From Fimbriiglobus ruber (GTDB lineage: Bacteria; Planctomycetota; Planctomycetia; Gemmatales; Gemmataceae), in assembly GCF_002197845.1 (NCBI RefSeq), contig NZ_NIDE01000007.1:186001-250000 (forward strand): DNA of 64,000 nucleotides, in the 5' to 3' direction. Under the pieces are notes generated by a model. It was not told the origin of the DNA and made no database searches. It worked only from the letters and a program-made list of their open reading frames with translations. The position numbers and the translations under genes are program-made. Below, piece after piece: positions 37,846 to 45,705 of the stretch (position 1 is the stretch's first letter; every line of letters begins with the position of its first letter).

Positions 37846-38193
37846 TCAGTTCAGGTAGCCGTTGGACCGCAGCCACGGCTCCAAGGCTTCTTCCAGAATG
37901 TCCTGGAGGGTGTTCGGAAATACGCCGTCGAGTTGCCGCTGAAGCGACGCCCGCTTCAGCGCGGCCGAGAAGTCGGTGCGGATGCGGGTCGTCAGCGGGG
38001 CGCGGCCGATCGCGTTTCCCGACGACCCCTTCCCGTCCCTCGTCTCCGGGGCCGCGGCGTGGGGTGCCGACGACGGGGCCGCCTTATTGCCGGCGAACAC
38101 GAAATCCTTCTCGACCGCGCGGTCCACGCCGCCGGAGTTCAATCCCGCCACCAGTGACCGCCGATCCTTCATACTCCCCTCCTCCTTGCTCAT
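37846..38193 (-). CDS. Small partition/centromere-binding-like partner of ParA
   Basis: A 115-residue protein, its start overlapping the parA stop by four bases (ATGA). A disordered N-terminus (MSKEEGSMKDRRSLVAGLNS) is followed by a basic helical C-terminal half (RIRTDFSAALKRASLQRQLDG, then TLQDILEEALEPWLRSNGYLN) that looks like a small DNA-binding dimer. The gene order parA-small protein-rep is typical of type Ib plasmid partition cassettes. No sequence family could be confirmed. Confidence 0.65.
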   Translation of the reverse strand: MSKEEGSMKDRRSLVAGLNSGGVDRAVEKDFVFAGNKAAPSSAPHAAAPETRDGKGSSGNAIGRAPLTTRIRTDFSAALKRASLQRQLDGVFPNTLQDILEEALEPWLRSNGYLN

Positions 38194-38867
38194 GATCCCA
38201 GCACCTTTTTCGGTGGTCGATTCGTCGATTTGATCGCCCGGGCCGCGGGTAGTAATTCCCGGAACAACGCCTCGACCTCGTCGGTCGCGTCACGCCCGCG
38301 GGCCCCCAGCTGCCAGACGACGGCCCCCTGGCCGGGGGCGTCGGCGTAAATCTGCCTCAACGTCAGGGCCGTCCGGGCCATCGGCAGTTCGAGCGCCGCC
38401 GCGGCGTCCTTCATGTCCTGGGTCAGACGGTAGGTCTTCCCGACCATGCTGAGGACGATCATCGCGCCGGGTTGCCCGCCCCGGATGTCCTGGGCTTGCC
38501 GCAACACGTTCGTGGCCTGGGCCAGCGCGCGGACTTCGAGCATGCTGGCCTTGCACGGTACGATCGCGAGGTCGGCCCGCAGGAGTAGCGCCCGGCTCGT
38601 CTCGGTGTTACTGCCCGGCCCGTCGGCCACGACGTAGTCGGACTGCTGACCGAGGGCTGGCAGCCGGTCGAGGATGTCGTCCGGGTCGGTGAGGCGGACC
38701 GATTTGACGCCGGGCACGGCCTCGGTCGCCCAATCGGACGACGAATGCTGGGTGTCGCAGTCGGCGAGTGTGACCGTATGCCCCTGCTCGTGGAGCCAGG
38801 CGGCCAGGTGAACGGCGAGGGTCGATTTACCCACCCCCCCTTTGGAATTCGCGACGACGATAATCAT
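38190..38867 (-). CDS. parA: ParA-family partition ATPase
   Basis: A 225-residue Walker-type ATPase that starts MIIVVANSKGGVGKST, with the deviant Walker A KGGVGKST (residues 9-16). TLADCDTQHSSSDW and YVVADGPGSNT are the switch motifs. It has no N-terminal HTH, as in small type Ib ParA proteins that segregate plasmids. Followed by a small partner gene and rep. About 600 bases of repeat-rich non-coding DNA lie upstream and may hold the centromere. Confidence 0.92.
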   Translation of the reverse strand: MIIVVANSKGGVGKSTLAVHLAAWLHEQGHTVTLADCDTQHSSSDWATEAVPGVKSVRLTDPDDILDRLPALGQQSDYVVADGPGSNTETSRALLLRADLAIVPCKASMLEVRALAQATNVLRQAQDIRGGQPGAMIVLSMVGKTYRLTQDMKDAAAALELPMARTALTLRQIYADAPGQGAVVWQLGARGRDATDEVEALFRELLPAARAIKSTNRPPKKVLGS

Positions 38868-39477
38868 GACCCGGACACTACAACACCTGCTTGCACGATT
38901 GCAAGCAATATGTGCGTCATGCTTCCGCTCCGTCAGGAAAGCGGTCCGGGTTGCCGGCCTGCCGCCAAAACATTCGGCAACTACACCAGCATGACGGATT
39001 GCTGTCCAGCTTTCCCTGTGCCATGAAAGTCACACGTTTTGCCACCATGCCAGTCCGCGAGCAGGCCAACCAGTTGGCTTGTCAGACGACTTTCCTGAAA
39101 GGTGGGAAGCAGGACGGCCAGCCATCCGGCAAGACGGCATGCCGTCATGACACACGAACGGCAAGCAGGTTTGAAGGCCATCTGTCATGTCATCCGGATG
39201 GCAAGCCGGCCATAAAGCCGCCCGGGCGTGTGTCACGAAAATAGCCCGGCCTGTCAGCCTGCCGGCCCTACGGCCAGTCAGTCGTCTGGCTCACCGGCTG
39301 GCTTTCCCGGGGAAATTCGGCCGATGCGCCGCATCGGGAAGACGCCTGACCACTTTCACCGACTTGGCTTGACGGCTTTTCGGCCAACAATCGATCCAGA
39401 CGAGACGGAAAGAATAAGGCCGAGGAGGAGCGCCGACAGGAGGGCAGGATGGATCGGGTCAGACGTCACCCCCCGTG
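38868..39477. other. Non-coding region upstream of parA, candidate centromere
   Basis: No convincing gene in about 610 bases. The words GGCCA/TGGCC and TTGGCTTG recur many times between 39060 and 39390, with short inverted repeats (GGCATGCC, GCCGGC). Repeat-rich DNA beside parA is where plasmid centromeres usually lie. No regular spacing could be established by eye. Confidence 0.4.
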
Positions 39478-40655
39478 TCATCCGCCCGCCATCAGATTTG
39501 CGGGGTGCGCGATCAGTTTCACTTCCTCTGTGGCTGTCCCCGTTCTGCGGCCTTGGTATTCGCCGGCCGGGATCGACTTTGACACCTCGGCCCGGAACTG
39601 GTCGATCGAAGCCGCCGGACGGTCCGATCCGCGACGCCCAACTGGCGAGCGAGTTCGCGGGGCGGGACCGCCAGGTCCGAGTCGATCAGGCCGACCGCGC
39701 CGGCCGTCAGCCGGCGCCCGGGGACCAGACCCGCCGGGTGAGGAGCGAAGACGTGTCCACACGACCCGCACCGGTACCGCGGCCGGGTCACCACGACCCG
39801 CACCGGTCGCCCGTCCCGATCCCGATCCACGACCACCACCGCCCGCATCCCGTGCCCATACAACCGCGTCTCGTCCGGGGCCCGCCGCCCGCACCTCGGG
39901 CACTCGGAGGGCTCACCTCGGAACCGCGCCTCGACCGCGAATCCCGCCGCCTCTTCTCGGACCGCGGACACGGACCACCCGGGGCCGCCGAACACGCCAC
40001 CGCCCAACCCACCGCGAAAGAATCCCGCCGCACCGCGCGGCCCGGGGGTCCGGTCGCCGTGGAGATCCCGGAGCCAGCGCAGGACCATCGGAATCCGCTG
40101 GTCGGGCCACCGAGAGAACCCGGACCCGTCGACGCTATCGCACCCCAGTTGGTGGGCATGCCGGAACCGGCGCCGGGTGTTGCACCGGCCCATGTGAGCC
40201 CACTTCCCACGTCCCTTCGCCTCGCGCACCAATCCGGCCGCGACGGGTCCGAGTTTGAACTCCGTTCTCCCGCCCACGAACACGGCATCCACCAACTCCC
40301 ACGGTACGCCGACCCGATCCTGACCGTCCTGGAGGACCAGAGCCACGGGCAGGCCGAGGGCCGTGAGAACCGGGTACCAGGTGCGGAACAGGTGGGTCGT
40401 CTGATGGGCATCGCCGACGGTATCGGGGCAGGCGACGAACTGGCACCCGGGCTTTCCCGCGATCCGACCGAGCATCGCACAGAAAGCCGCGGGGTCGAAT
40501 CCGGTGAACGCGGCGTTGTCGGCCGCCCTCGGGAGGCCGGCGGCCAGAACCGGATCGAGGCGGTTGCCCGCGGCGGGCACGACCAGGGCCCCGAGGTACG
40601 GCGAACCGGGGTGGCGGCGGAGGGTCGCAGTGGCACCAGAAACGAACAGACGCAT
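39478..40655 (-). pseudogene. TGT/DpdA-like domain fused to ISL3-transposase-like zinc ribbon and HTH, frameshifted near C-terminus
   Basis: From the ATG at 40655 the first 200 residues (MRLFVSGATATLRRHPGSPYL, FVACPDTVGDA, VALVLQDGQD, AVFVGGRTEFKLG, CDSVDGSGFSRW) resemble the TIM-barrel of tRNA-guanine transglycosylase-like proteins. The next part has two CxxC zinc knuckles (CPRCGRRAP, CGSCGHVF) and an HTH (LARQLGVADRTVRRL), as in the N-terminus of ISL3 transposases. At about 39615 the frame shifts; the natural end IDQFRAEVSKSIPAGEYQ continues in another frame to 39478, while the original frame stops at 39519. Planctomycete mobile elements carry similar fusions. The reaction is unknown. Confidence 0.5.
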
Positions 40656-40911
40656 GAGCGGGAGACGCGGACAACTGGGGTAGAAAATGCCACAATCGGG
40701 CGGCCGCCGCAACCAGAAATGCCGCCCCTGTGGGCGGCGTCACACCGTCATGCGGTCCGAGTTGCCGGCCGGTCGGACGCCGAACCGTGGGTCCGCCCAC
40801 CCGTGTGAACGAGGTCGAGGCGCTCGGGCTGCCATGTCCACGTCATGCAGTACGTCAGCAGTCGGGCTTGGTCGCCTCGTGCCGATGCTGTACGCGGGCG
40901 AACGTCTTTGC

Positions 40912-41010
40912 TTAGAGGCGGTATGGCATCCGGACGTCCGGTTCATTCTCCGAGAAATCCTTAGTATTGCGGGTGACGATCAGGGTGCCTTCGTTTCGGG
41001 CCGACGCCCG
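40912..41010 (-). pseudogene. C-terminal remnant of a PIN-domain (VapC-like) toxin
   Basis: About 32 residues read ARNEGTLIVTRNTKDFSENE and end VRMPYRL. LIVTRNTKDF is the last conserved block of VapC-type PIN ribonucleases. The rest of the toxin is gone; upstream the frame enters the PP-loop gene. No antitoxin next to it. Confidence 0.5.
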
Positions 41011-41012
41011 GG

Positions 41013-41843
41013 TCAGACGCCACACATCCCGTGGCACTCGCCGGCCATCGGGTCGAGTGGTTCCGGAGCCAGCGCGTCGAAGGCGATCTCGGCCAGCGGC
41101 TGGCACGACCGGTGTAGGTACAGCGGTTGACGGAATCCGCGGCGGCAGGCCGAACCGTCCGCCCGCAGGGCCTCGTCGATCGCGACCGCCCGTGCCCACC
41201 CGTCCGGGTCCACGGTCCGCAGATCCCGCCACGCGGCGTTGTCGTGGAACGGGCAGAACACGCACGCCGAGCGGGGGACCGGGTGCGGCACACGATCTGC
41301 CAGCCAGGTCAGGCAGTCCCGGCGGGTCCAGCCGAGGTCGAGCAGCGGGTAGGCCGGCACCGTCCATTGCTTCTCGGCGAACCGCTTACGAGCGCGAGCC
41401 GCCCGGCCGGCCTCGTCGGTCGAGATGCCGAAGTATTGGACGACCCGCACTCCGGGCGGGCACCGCCGCCCCGGGGCGAGCCCGAGCAGATCCCGGCGGA
41501 TCGCCCGCTCGACCACGTCGATCTTGTAGGTCCGGGTGCATTGTCGGGGGATGCGTCCGACCCGCCCGGCTTCGCCGAGGGTGAACGCCGGGATCGAGAC
41601 GAACCGCCGGGTCGGGCCGCAACCCCGGATCAAGTCGTCCCCGAGCCGGCCGGCCGACCGGATCAGGATCGGCGGCGTCCCGAGGGATCGTAGCCAGTCG
41701 AGGTGGCGGTACACGGCGGCCGGTTCCTCGCCGGTGTCGGCAAAGACGGCGAGGTCGCAGGGGAAGCGCCCGTCGTTAGCCATCAGGAATAGGACGCTGG
41801 ACTGTACGCCAGCTCCCAAGTTTAGGACGTGATACTCGCGCAT
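41013..41843 (-). CDS. PAPS-reductase-like PP-loop protein
   Basis: A 276-residue protein starting MREYHVLNLGAGVQSSVLFL, a variant PP-loop (SGGxxS-type) of phosphoadenosine phosphosulfate reductase-like adenine nucleotide alpha-hydrolases. LAVFADTGEEP follows, then cysteine pairs in RQCTRTYKID and SACVFCPFHDNAAW. Members are frequent on phages and islands and some take part in sulfur or nucleic-acid modification; the role here is not known. It lies near the TGT-like gene, so a joint nucleic-acid modification function is conceivable. The frame extends to 42035, but homology starts here. Confidence 0.72.
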   Translation of the reverse strand: MREYHVLNLGAGVQSSVLFLMANDGRFPCDLAVFADTGEEPAAVYRHLDWLRSLGTPPILIRSAGRLGDDLIRGCGPTRRFVSIPAFTLGEAGRVGRIPRQCTRTYKIDVVERAIRRDLLGLAPGRRCPPGVRVVQYFGISTDEAGRAARARKRFAEKQWTVPAYPLLDLGWTRRDCLTWLADRVPHPVPRSACVFCPFHDNAAWRDLRTVDPDGWARAVAIDEALRADGSACRRGFRQPLYLHRSCQPLAEIAFDALAPEPLDPMAGECHGMCGV

Positions 41844-42039
41844 GGGGAATCGATCGGCAGTGGTAACGTGACCCCCGGTGTAGCGCACGTCCGCCCGGAT
41901 GGCAACCACAACGAACCGCCGACAGGAGGGTGGGGCGGACACCGCGCTGAACGCGCCGGGGCTGATGCCGCGGGCCGCTGGCGGGTTTCCATAGGTCGGG
42001 CCTGCCGACGGTGATGCCGGTGGCGTCGAACGCATTGGC

Positions 42040-42142
42040 CTAGAGACCTACGGTTTGCCGACGCCGGAGGGTGGCCTCGGACGATCCCGTCTGGGGCGGT
42101 TGGCACTGCTGACACGCCTCGGCGATCGCCTCGGGTTCGGCC
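42040..42142. repeat. 103-bp inverted repeat, copy A
   Basis: The reverse complement of this segment matches 49257-49359 with one difference in 103 bases. It contains the palindrome GGCGATCGCC. It is non-coding and starts about 200 bases upstream of the PP-loop gene. Confidence 0.93.
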
Positions 42143-42354
42143 ACGCTGTTACCGCCTGGGAACTCGGCTCGTGGCCGCCGGAAATGATCCGCCTTGCGCA
42201 TCCTCTTGTGTCCGCCGTCGCCATCGGAGTGTTTTGTCGCGGGGGTTACTCGTCGTCCGACGCCCCCGCGACGAAACGCGGAGAGGGCAAAGGCGGGCGG
42301 GCCGGGTTTCCCGCGCTCGCTTGAGCCGGAGGAGGATTCCGAGCGGGCGGTGGC

Positions 42355-42852
42355 TTATCGGCCGAGGGCCGGGGTGGCTACGGGCGCCAGGCCGTTGGCG
42401 TGTCGGATGTCGTTGGCGATGCCCTCGAACAATTCCTGCGCCCGGCGGTGTGTTTCGGCGGGCCGGTCCCCGAGCTGCTTGGTCCAGGCGCCGTCGGGGA
42501 CACGCCACGTCCACCCGTCCTCGCGGAGCCGCTGCCGAATGCCCTCGTCCGGTTTTTCGTCGAACTGAATCGCCAGTTGCCGGAAGCGTTGGCTGCGCGA
42601 GAGCCGCGCTTTCGGCCCCTCGTGGTCGCCGCTCAGGTTGATGGTCATCTCGCCGAACGGATCGGGACGTGTCACCCGCGCGGCGAACCCGGTCGTCGGC
42701 GATTCCTGAACCGGTGCCGACTCCGTTGGCGGCTGTTGCGGGGCGGTGACGGCTGCGTCGAGCCCGTCAGTTGACGTCGCGGGAGCGGCCGGGGTTTCCG
42801 GTTCGGAGGATGTGGGAATTGGGGCGGCAGGTTTCTTTCGGGCGCGGGCCAT
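42355..42852 (-). CDS. Hypothetical protein with island-shared C-terminal domain
   Basis: A 165-residue protein from MARARKKPAAPIPTSSEPET: a disordered Ala/Pro/Thr-rich N-terminus, then a compact domain (RFRQLAIQFDEKPDEGIRQR, WTWRVPDGAWTKQL, ETHRRAQELFEGIANDIR). The same domain ends the protein at 56878-57654, so it is a family that spread on this element. Function unknown. It overlaps the next upstream minus-strand gene. Confidence 0.62.
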   Translation of the reverse strand: MARARKKPAAPIPTSSEPETPAAPATSTDGLDAAVTAPQQPPTESAPVQESPTTGFAARVTRPDPFGEMTINLSGDHEGPKARLSRSQRFRQLAIQFDEKPDEGIRQRLREDGWTWRVPDGAWTKQLGDRPAETHRRAQELFEGIANDIRHANGLAPVATPALGR

Positions 42853-43036
42853 AACGTGCTTTCGGACGGGTGAATGATGGGCGATTCTTAGCGCCTTTTT
42901 CTCCCCCGCGCAACGGGTAAACGTCAATCACCAGCCCTTCCGGCGTGCGGCTGAGAACCACGTCGTAGACGCTGTCCACCCGGATGTCGATGCGATCGGG
43001 CAGATCCTCGACTTGCTCGGTTTCAAAGGTGGTCAT
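42767..43036 (-). CDS. Small hypothetical protein, 89 aa
   Basis: Reads MTTFETEQVEDLPDRIDIRV and DVVLSRTPEGLVIDVYPLRG, a compact acidic beta-rich N-terminal half. The last 40 residues are basic and of odd composition, overlapping the gene at 42355-42852, and may not be the natural end. The start overlaps the stop of the next gene upstream (ATGA), so it is in an operon. Family not named by me. Confidence 0.55.
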   Translation of the reverse strand: MTTFETEQVEDLPDRIDIRVDSVYDVVLSRTPEGLVIDVYPLRGGEKGAKNRPSFTRPKARYGPRPKETCRPNSHILRTGNPGRSRDVN

Positions 43037-43434
43037 GCCACGATTCCTTTCATTTGTGCGGCTTCCATCCTGCTCAACCATTGCCAGGTGGACAGAAATT
43101 CCACCGTGTCGCGCGTGATGAAGTACGCGAACCCGCCGAATCCGCCGGACCGCATGTTGCTGCATGCTGTCGCGCCTTCGATTGCGATGTGTGGGAAGGC
43201 AACGGGACAGAGCAACTTGAGTTTTGCCCGGAATAGCTCAGTGCAGTTCACGTGATCGCCGAGCTGGTCCTCTGACTCCTCACAGAAACCATCCTCGGCG
43301 TAGAAGTAGAGCAGATCGTCAGACCGCTCGTGGACCAAGCAGCAGGCAAATGCGAGTTGCTGGAGTTCCATCTCGCTGAAGAGTGACGCCGGGAGATAGG
43401 GTAGCACGGTGGCTTGGGTATAATTGTTTGCCAT
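43033..43434 (-). CDS. Hypothetical protein, 133 aa
   Basis: Reads MANNYTQATVLPYLPASLFS, has a Cys-containing core (LAFACCLVHERSDDLLYFYA) and ends SRMEAAQMKGIVA. Soluble. It overlaps the following gene by four bases. Part of a minus-strand run of small conserved island genes (42355-43945). Function unknown. Confidence 0.6.
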   Translation of the reverse strand: MANNYTQATVLPYLPASLFSEMELQQLAFACCLVHERSDDLLYFYAEDGFCEESEDQLGDHVNCTELFRAKLKLLCPVAFPHIAIEGATACSNMRSGGFGGFAYFITRDTVEFLSTWQWLSRMEAAQMKGIVA

Positions 43435-43494
43435 AAAGCAATTCCTTTCGCTGTGGGCGGCACCGGAATGGCACCGCCCCTTGTGAATGTCGAA

Positions 43495-43620
43495 CTATGC
43501 CGCCTTCCTGGCCTGGGTTGGTTTCGGAACGTCGGTGGTGTCGAAGGCCATGCCGGCGGGAAGCCAATCGATGAACTTCGCCACCTGAATGGCGGTGTTT
43601 TCGGTATCGGTCATAATCAT
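43495..43620 (-). CDS. Small protein, 41 aa
   Basis: Reads MIMTDTENTAIQVAKFIDWL and ends TQARKAA. It has a GGAG ribosome site seven bases upstream of the ATG at 43620 and lies in the same run of small minus-strand genes. Too short to assign. Confidence 0.5.
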   Translation of the reverse strand: MIMTDTENTAIQVAKFIDWLPAGMAFDTTDVPKPTQARKAA

Positions 43621-43684
43621 CTCCATTGAAGTGGTGGGTTGAGAATGGAACCGGCGGGCGGCGAACCGCCCGCCGACGTCCCCG

Positions 43685-43945
43685 TCAGGCGGCGGCCTGT
43701 TCGGATTCCTTGCGGCCCTTGGCGTCGGCCGCGTGCTGGTGCATGATCCAGGTGTGGGCTAAGTCAAATAGCTTGGCCATCGTGAGCAGGTCGTCGAACC
43801 CGAGGCTGTCGGTTTCCTTCCAGGCGTCCCCCTGCTTGTAGCCGCGGCTGGGAATGACGCTGTACCAGTTGCCCTTCTCGCCGTGGTTTCTCCAGATCGT
43901 GACTTGCAGGACGCCGGTGCGGATCTTGTGTGCGGGTTGTGACAT
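43685..43945 (-). CDS. Hypothetical island protein, 86 aa
   Basis: Reads MSQPAHKIRTGVLQVTIWRN, then GNWYSVIPSRGYKQGDAWKE and LFDLAHTWIMHQHAADAKGR. An AGAAGGAG ribosome site precedes the ATG. The pattern matches small conserved proteins on plasmids and conjugative islands of several phyla, but no function is known. First gene of the minus-strand run. Confidence 0.65.
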   Translation of the reverse strand: MSQPAHKIRTGVLQVTIWRNHGEKGNWYSVIPSRGYKQGDAWKETDSLGFDDLLTMAKLFDLAHTWIMHQHAADAKGRKESEQAAA

Positions 43946-44349
43946 GGTGGTTCTCCTTCTCTTTCAGTTACCGGCCGCTTCATTGCGGCCTGACGTGCCG
44001 CGTCCAACACCGTGTGAGCCGGGGCGCCAGCGAATCGGGCCAGCGGAAAATTGGGGGCGACCTTCAGGGGGAGCCGATTTTCCGCTGGCCCGACCCGGCG
44101 GCGGTGTTAGCGGTCACCACGTCCAGGCTGCATGTGAAGTGCGGGTTCACGAGAGAAGAGAATCGTCTGACAGCCCGGGGCCATCGCCAACGAAGCCCGC
44201 GCCGGGTCAAGAGAGAAGAACCAGAAAGACCTGGGTACTCGTGGGTGGGGAAAAGTAGCAAGGAGTCGAAGGCTTCCCGACAGGGATCAATCGGGACTCG
44301 ACGTTGCAGAGGTGATGCGGCGAGTGAGGAAAACGTCATCCGGCAGGCG
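43946..44349. other. Intergenic, 404 bp, with a long hairpin
   Basis: No gene seen. It holds the 17-bp inverted repeat at 44035-44093. It lies upstream of the small-gene run and downstream of the four-repeat protein. Confidence 0.4.
44035..44093. repeat. 17-bp perfect inverted repeat
   Basis: TCGGGCCAGCGGAAAAT at 44035-44051 and its complement at 44077-44093, with a 25-base loop. Not followed by a T run. It may be a protein-binding site or an oriT-type inverted repeat, since the relaxase gene is 1.6 kb away. Confidence 0.8.
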
Positions 44350-45312
44350 TCAGGATCGGCCGGCCACCCCCGGGTATCGGACGCCACGATGCCGGGCCAG
44401 CACGCGGGCGAGTGAGGAGCCGCCCGGCAGGCCGCGGAGGCCCTTTCGCAACGCCTGATCGACGTTAAACCATCGCTCGCCGAACGAGCCGTCGATGGTT
44501 TGCTCCGGGCACCGGCATCCCGGCCACCGGCCGAAGTGTTCGTGGTGTGCGTCTGCCCACGTCAGGATTTGTTCCACCATCAGACGCGGAAGATTGCCGA
44601 CGTTTCGAACCCCGCGGTGGTCCGCGAGAAGCCGCGCCAGCGTCGCGCCGCCCGGCAGACCTCGCAACCCTTTCACCAGGGCTTGCTCCACGTTCAGCCA
44701 GGTTTCGCCCCGCGAACCGGGAATGACGTCACTCCCGTTTTCCTGCCGGGGCCAGCGGCCGGTGCGATGGTAGAAGGCGTCGGCCCAAGCCAGGATTTGC
44801 TCCTCGGTCAAGGGCGGCAAATCCTGCGGGTTGCGCACCCCCCGGTCTTGTGCCAGCAACCGGGCCAGGGAACCGTCGCGCGGCAATCCCCGCAGGCCCC
44901 GCCGCATGGCATCGTCCACCCCTTGCCACTTCTCGCCGGACGATCCGGGAATGAGTTGTGGCACCGTGTCCTGTCTCGGCCACCGGCCCGCACGCTGGTG
45001 GTACGCGTCGGCCCAGGCCAAGATTTGCGCGTGGGTCAGGCGGGGAAGGCCCTTGCGGTTGCGAACGCCCCGGTGTTCGGCCAGCAGACGCGGCAGCGAC
45101 GAACCGCCGGGCAGGCCGCGAAGGCCCTTGCCGAGAGCCGAATTGATCGCGGACCATTTCTCAAGGACGGCTCCGGGTACGGCCATGTGGAACAGCGACC
45201 GCGCGGGCCACCGGCCGGTCCGCTCGTGGAACGCGTCGGCCCAGGCCAGGATTTGCGGCACGTCCAGTTGAGACGGGCGCCAGCCGGGTTGGCGCTTTCG
45301 CTTGCGGGACAT
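44350..45312 (-). CDS. Four-repeat protein of the Gemmata WADAHxxxTGRWP type
   Basis: A 320-residue protein starting MSRKRKRQPGWRPSQLDVPQ. It contains four tandem units of about 67 residues, each reading roughly QILAWADAFHERTGRWP, then W..ID.AL.KGLRGLPGG, SLARLLA.HRGVRN and a PPLT linker. The units end in the same order, so they arose by internal duplication. The repeat is abundant in Gemmata and looks like a short helical nucleic-acid-binding unit similar to helicase-associated repeats; this is an inference. The fourth unit is truncated near the C-terminus. Confidence 0.78.
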   Translation of the reverse strand: MSRKRKRQPGWRPSQLDVPQILAWADAFHERTGRWPARSLFHMAVPGAVLEKWSAINSALGKGLRGLPGGSSLPRLLAEHRGVRNRKGLPRLTHAQILAWADAYHQRAGRWPRQDTVPQLIPGSSGEKWQGVDDAMRRGLRGLPRDGSLARLLAQDRGVRNPQDLPPLTEEQILAWADAFYHRTGRWPRQENGSDVIPGSRGETWLNVEQALVKGLRGLPGGATLARLLADHRGVRNVGNLPRLMVEQILTWADAHHEHFGRWPGCRCPEQTIDGSFGERWFNVDQALRKGLRGLPGGSSLARVLARHRGVRYPGVAGRS

Positions 45313-45705
45313 CGGTACGGCTCGCGGCGAATGGTCGTGGTTGTCGAAGCGTGTTTTATCCGGCGGGACCGGATTCGGTAATTCCTCGGGAAATGGCACC
45401 GCGTCACGCCATGGTGCCACGTCTTCGACCGTCTCGCGCTGATATCTCCGATGAATCCACTCGGACGAGTGGTTCACCAGCCGAAGGGGAGGGGCGAGAT
45501 CGCCAACTGTCCGTCAAGAGGCCGGAGGAGATCCCGGTACCGGTCGCCGGTCGACCCCGCGACCGAACCGGACACCGGGCCGGCGCGTGGGCGACACCGG
45601 ACTGACATCGCGATCGCAGGGGAGGGGGAATCGCCGCGAAATCCTGGGAGACCACGCGGCCGGCGGAAGTGATTTACCCCGGCGCGTGTCGGGGTATGAT
45701 GCCGC
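45313..45705. other. Intergenic, 393 bp, upstream of the relaxase
   Basis: Divergent region between the four-repeat protein and the relaxase. Plasmid transfer origins often lie here; short inverted repeats such as CCGGTACCGG near 45533-45545 are present, but no clear nic site was recognised. Confidence 0.35.

Noticed and set aside
44035-44093. Rho-independent terminator
   Set aside because: The stem is long, but no T run follows on either strand, so a terminator call is not supported.
45313-45705. oriT with a nic site
   Set aside because: Short inverted repeats exist, but no recognised nic consensus; left as an unassigned intergenic region.
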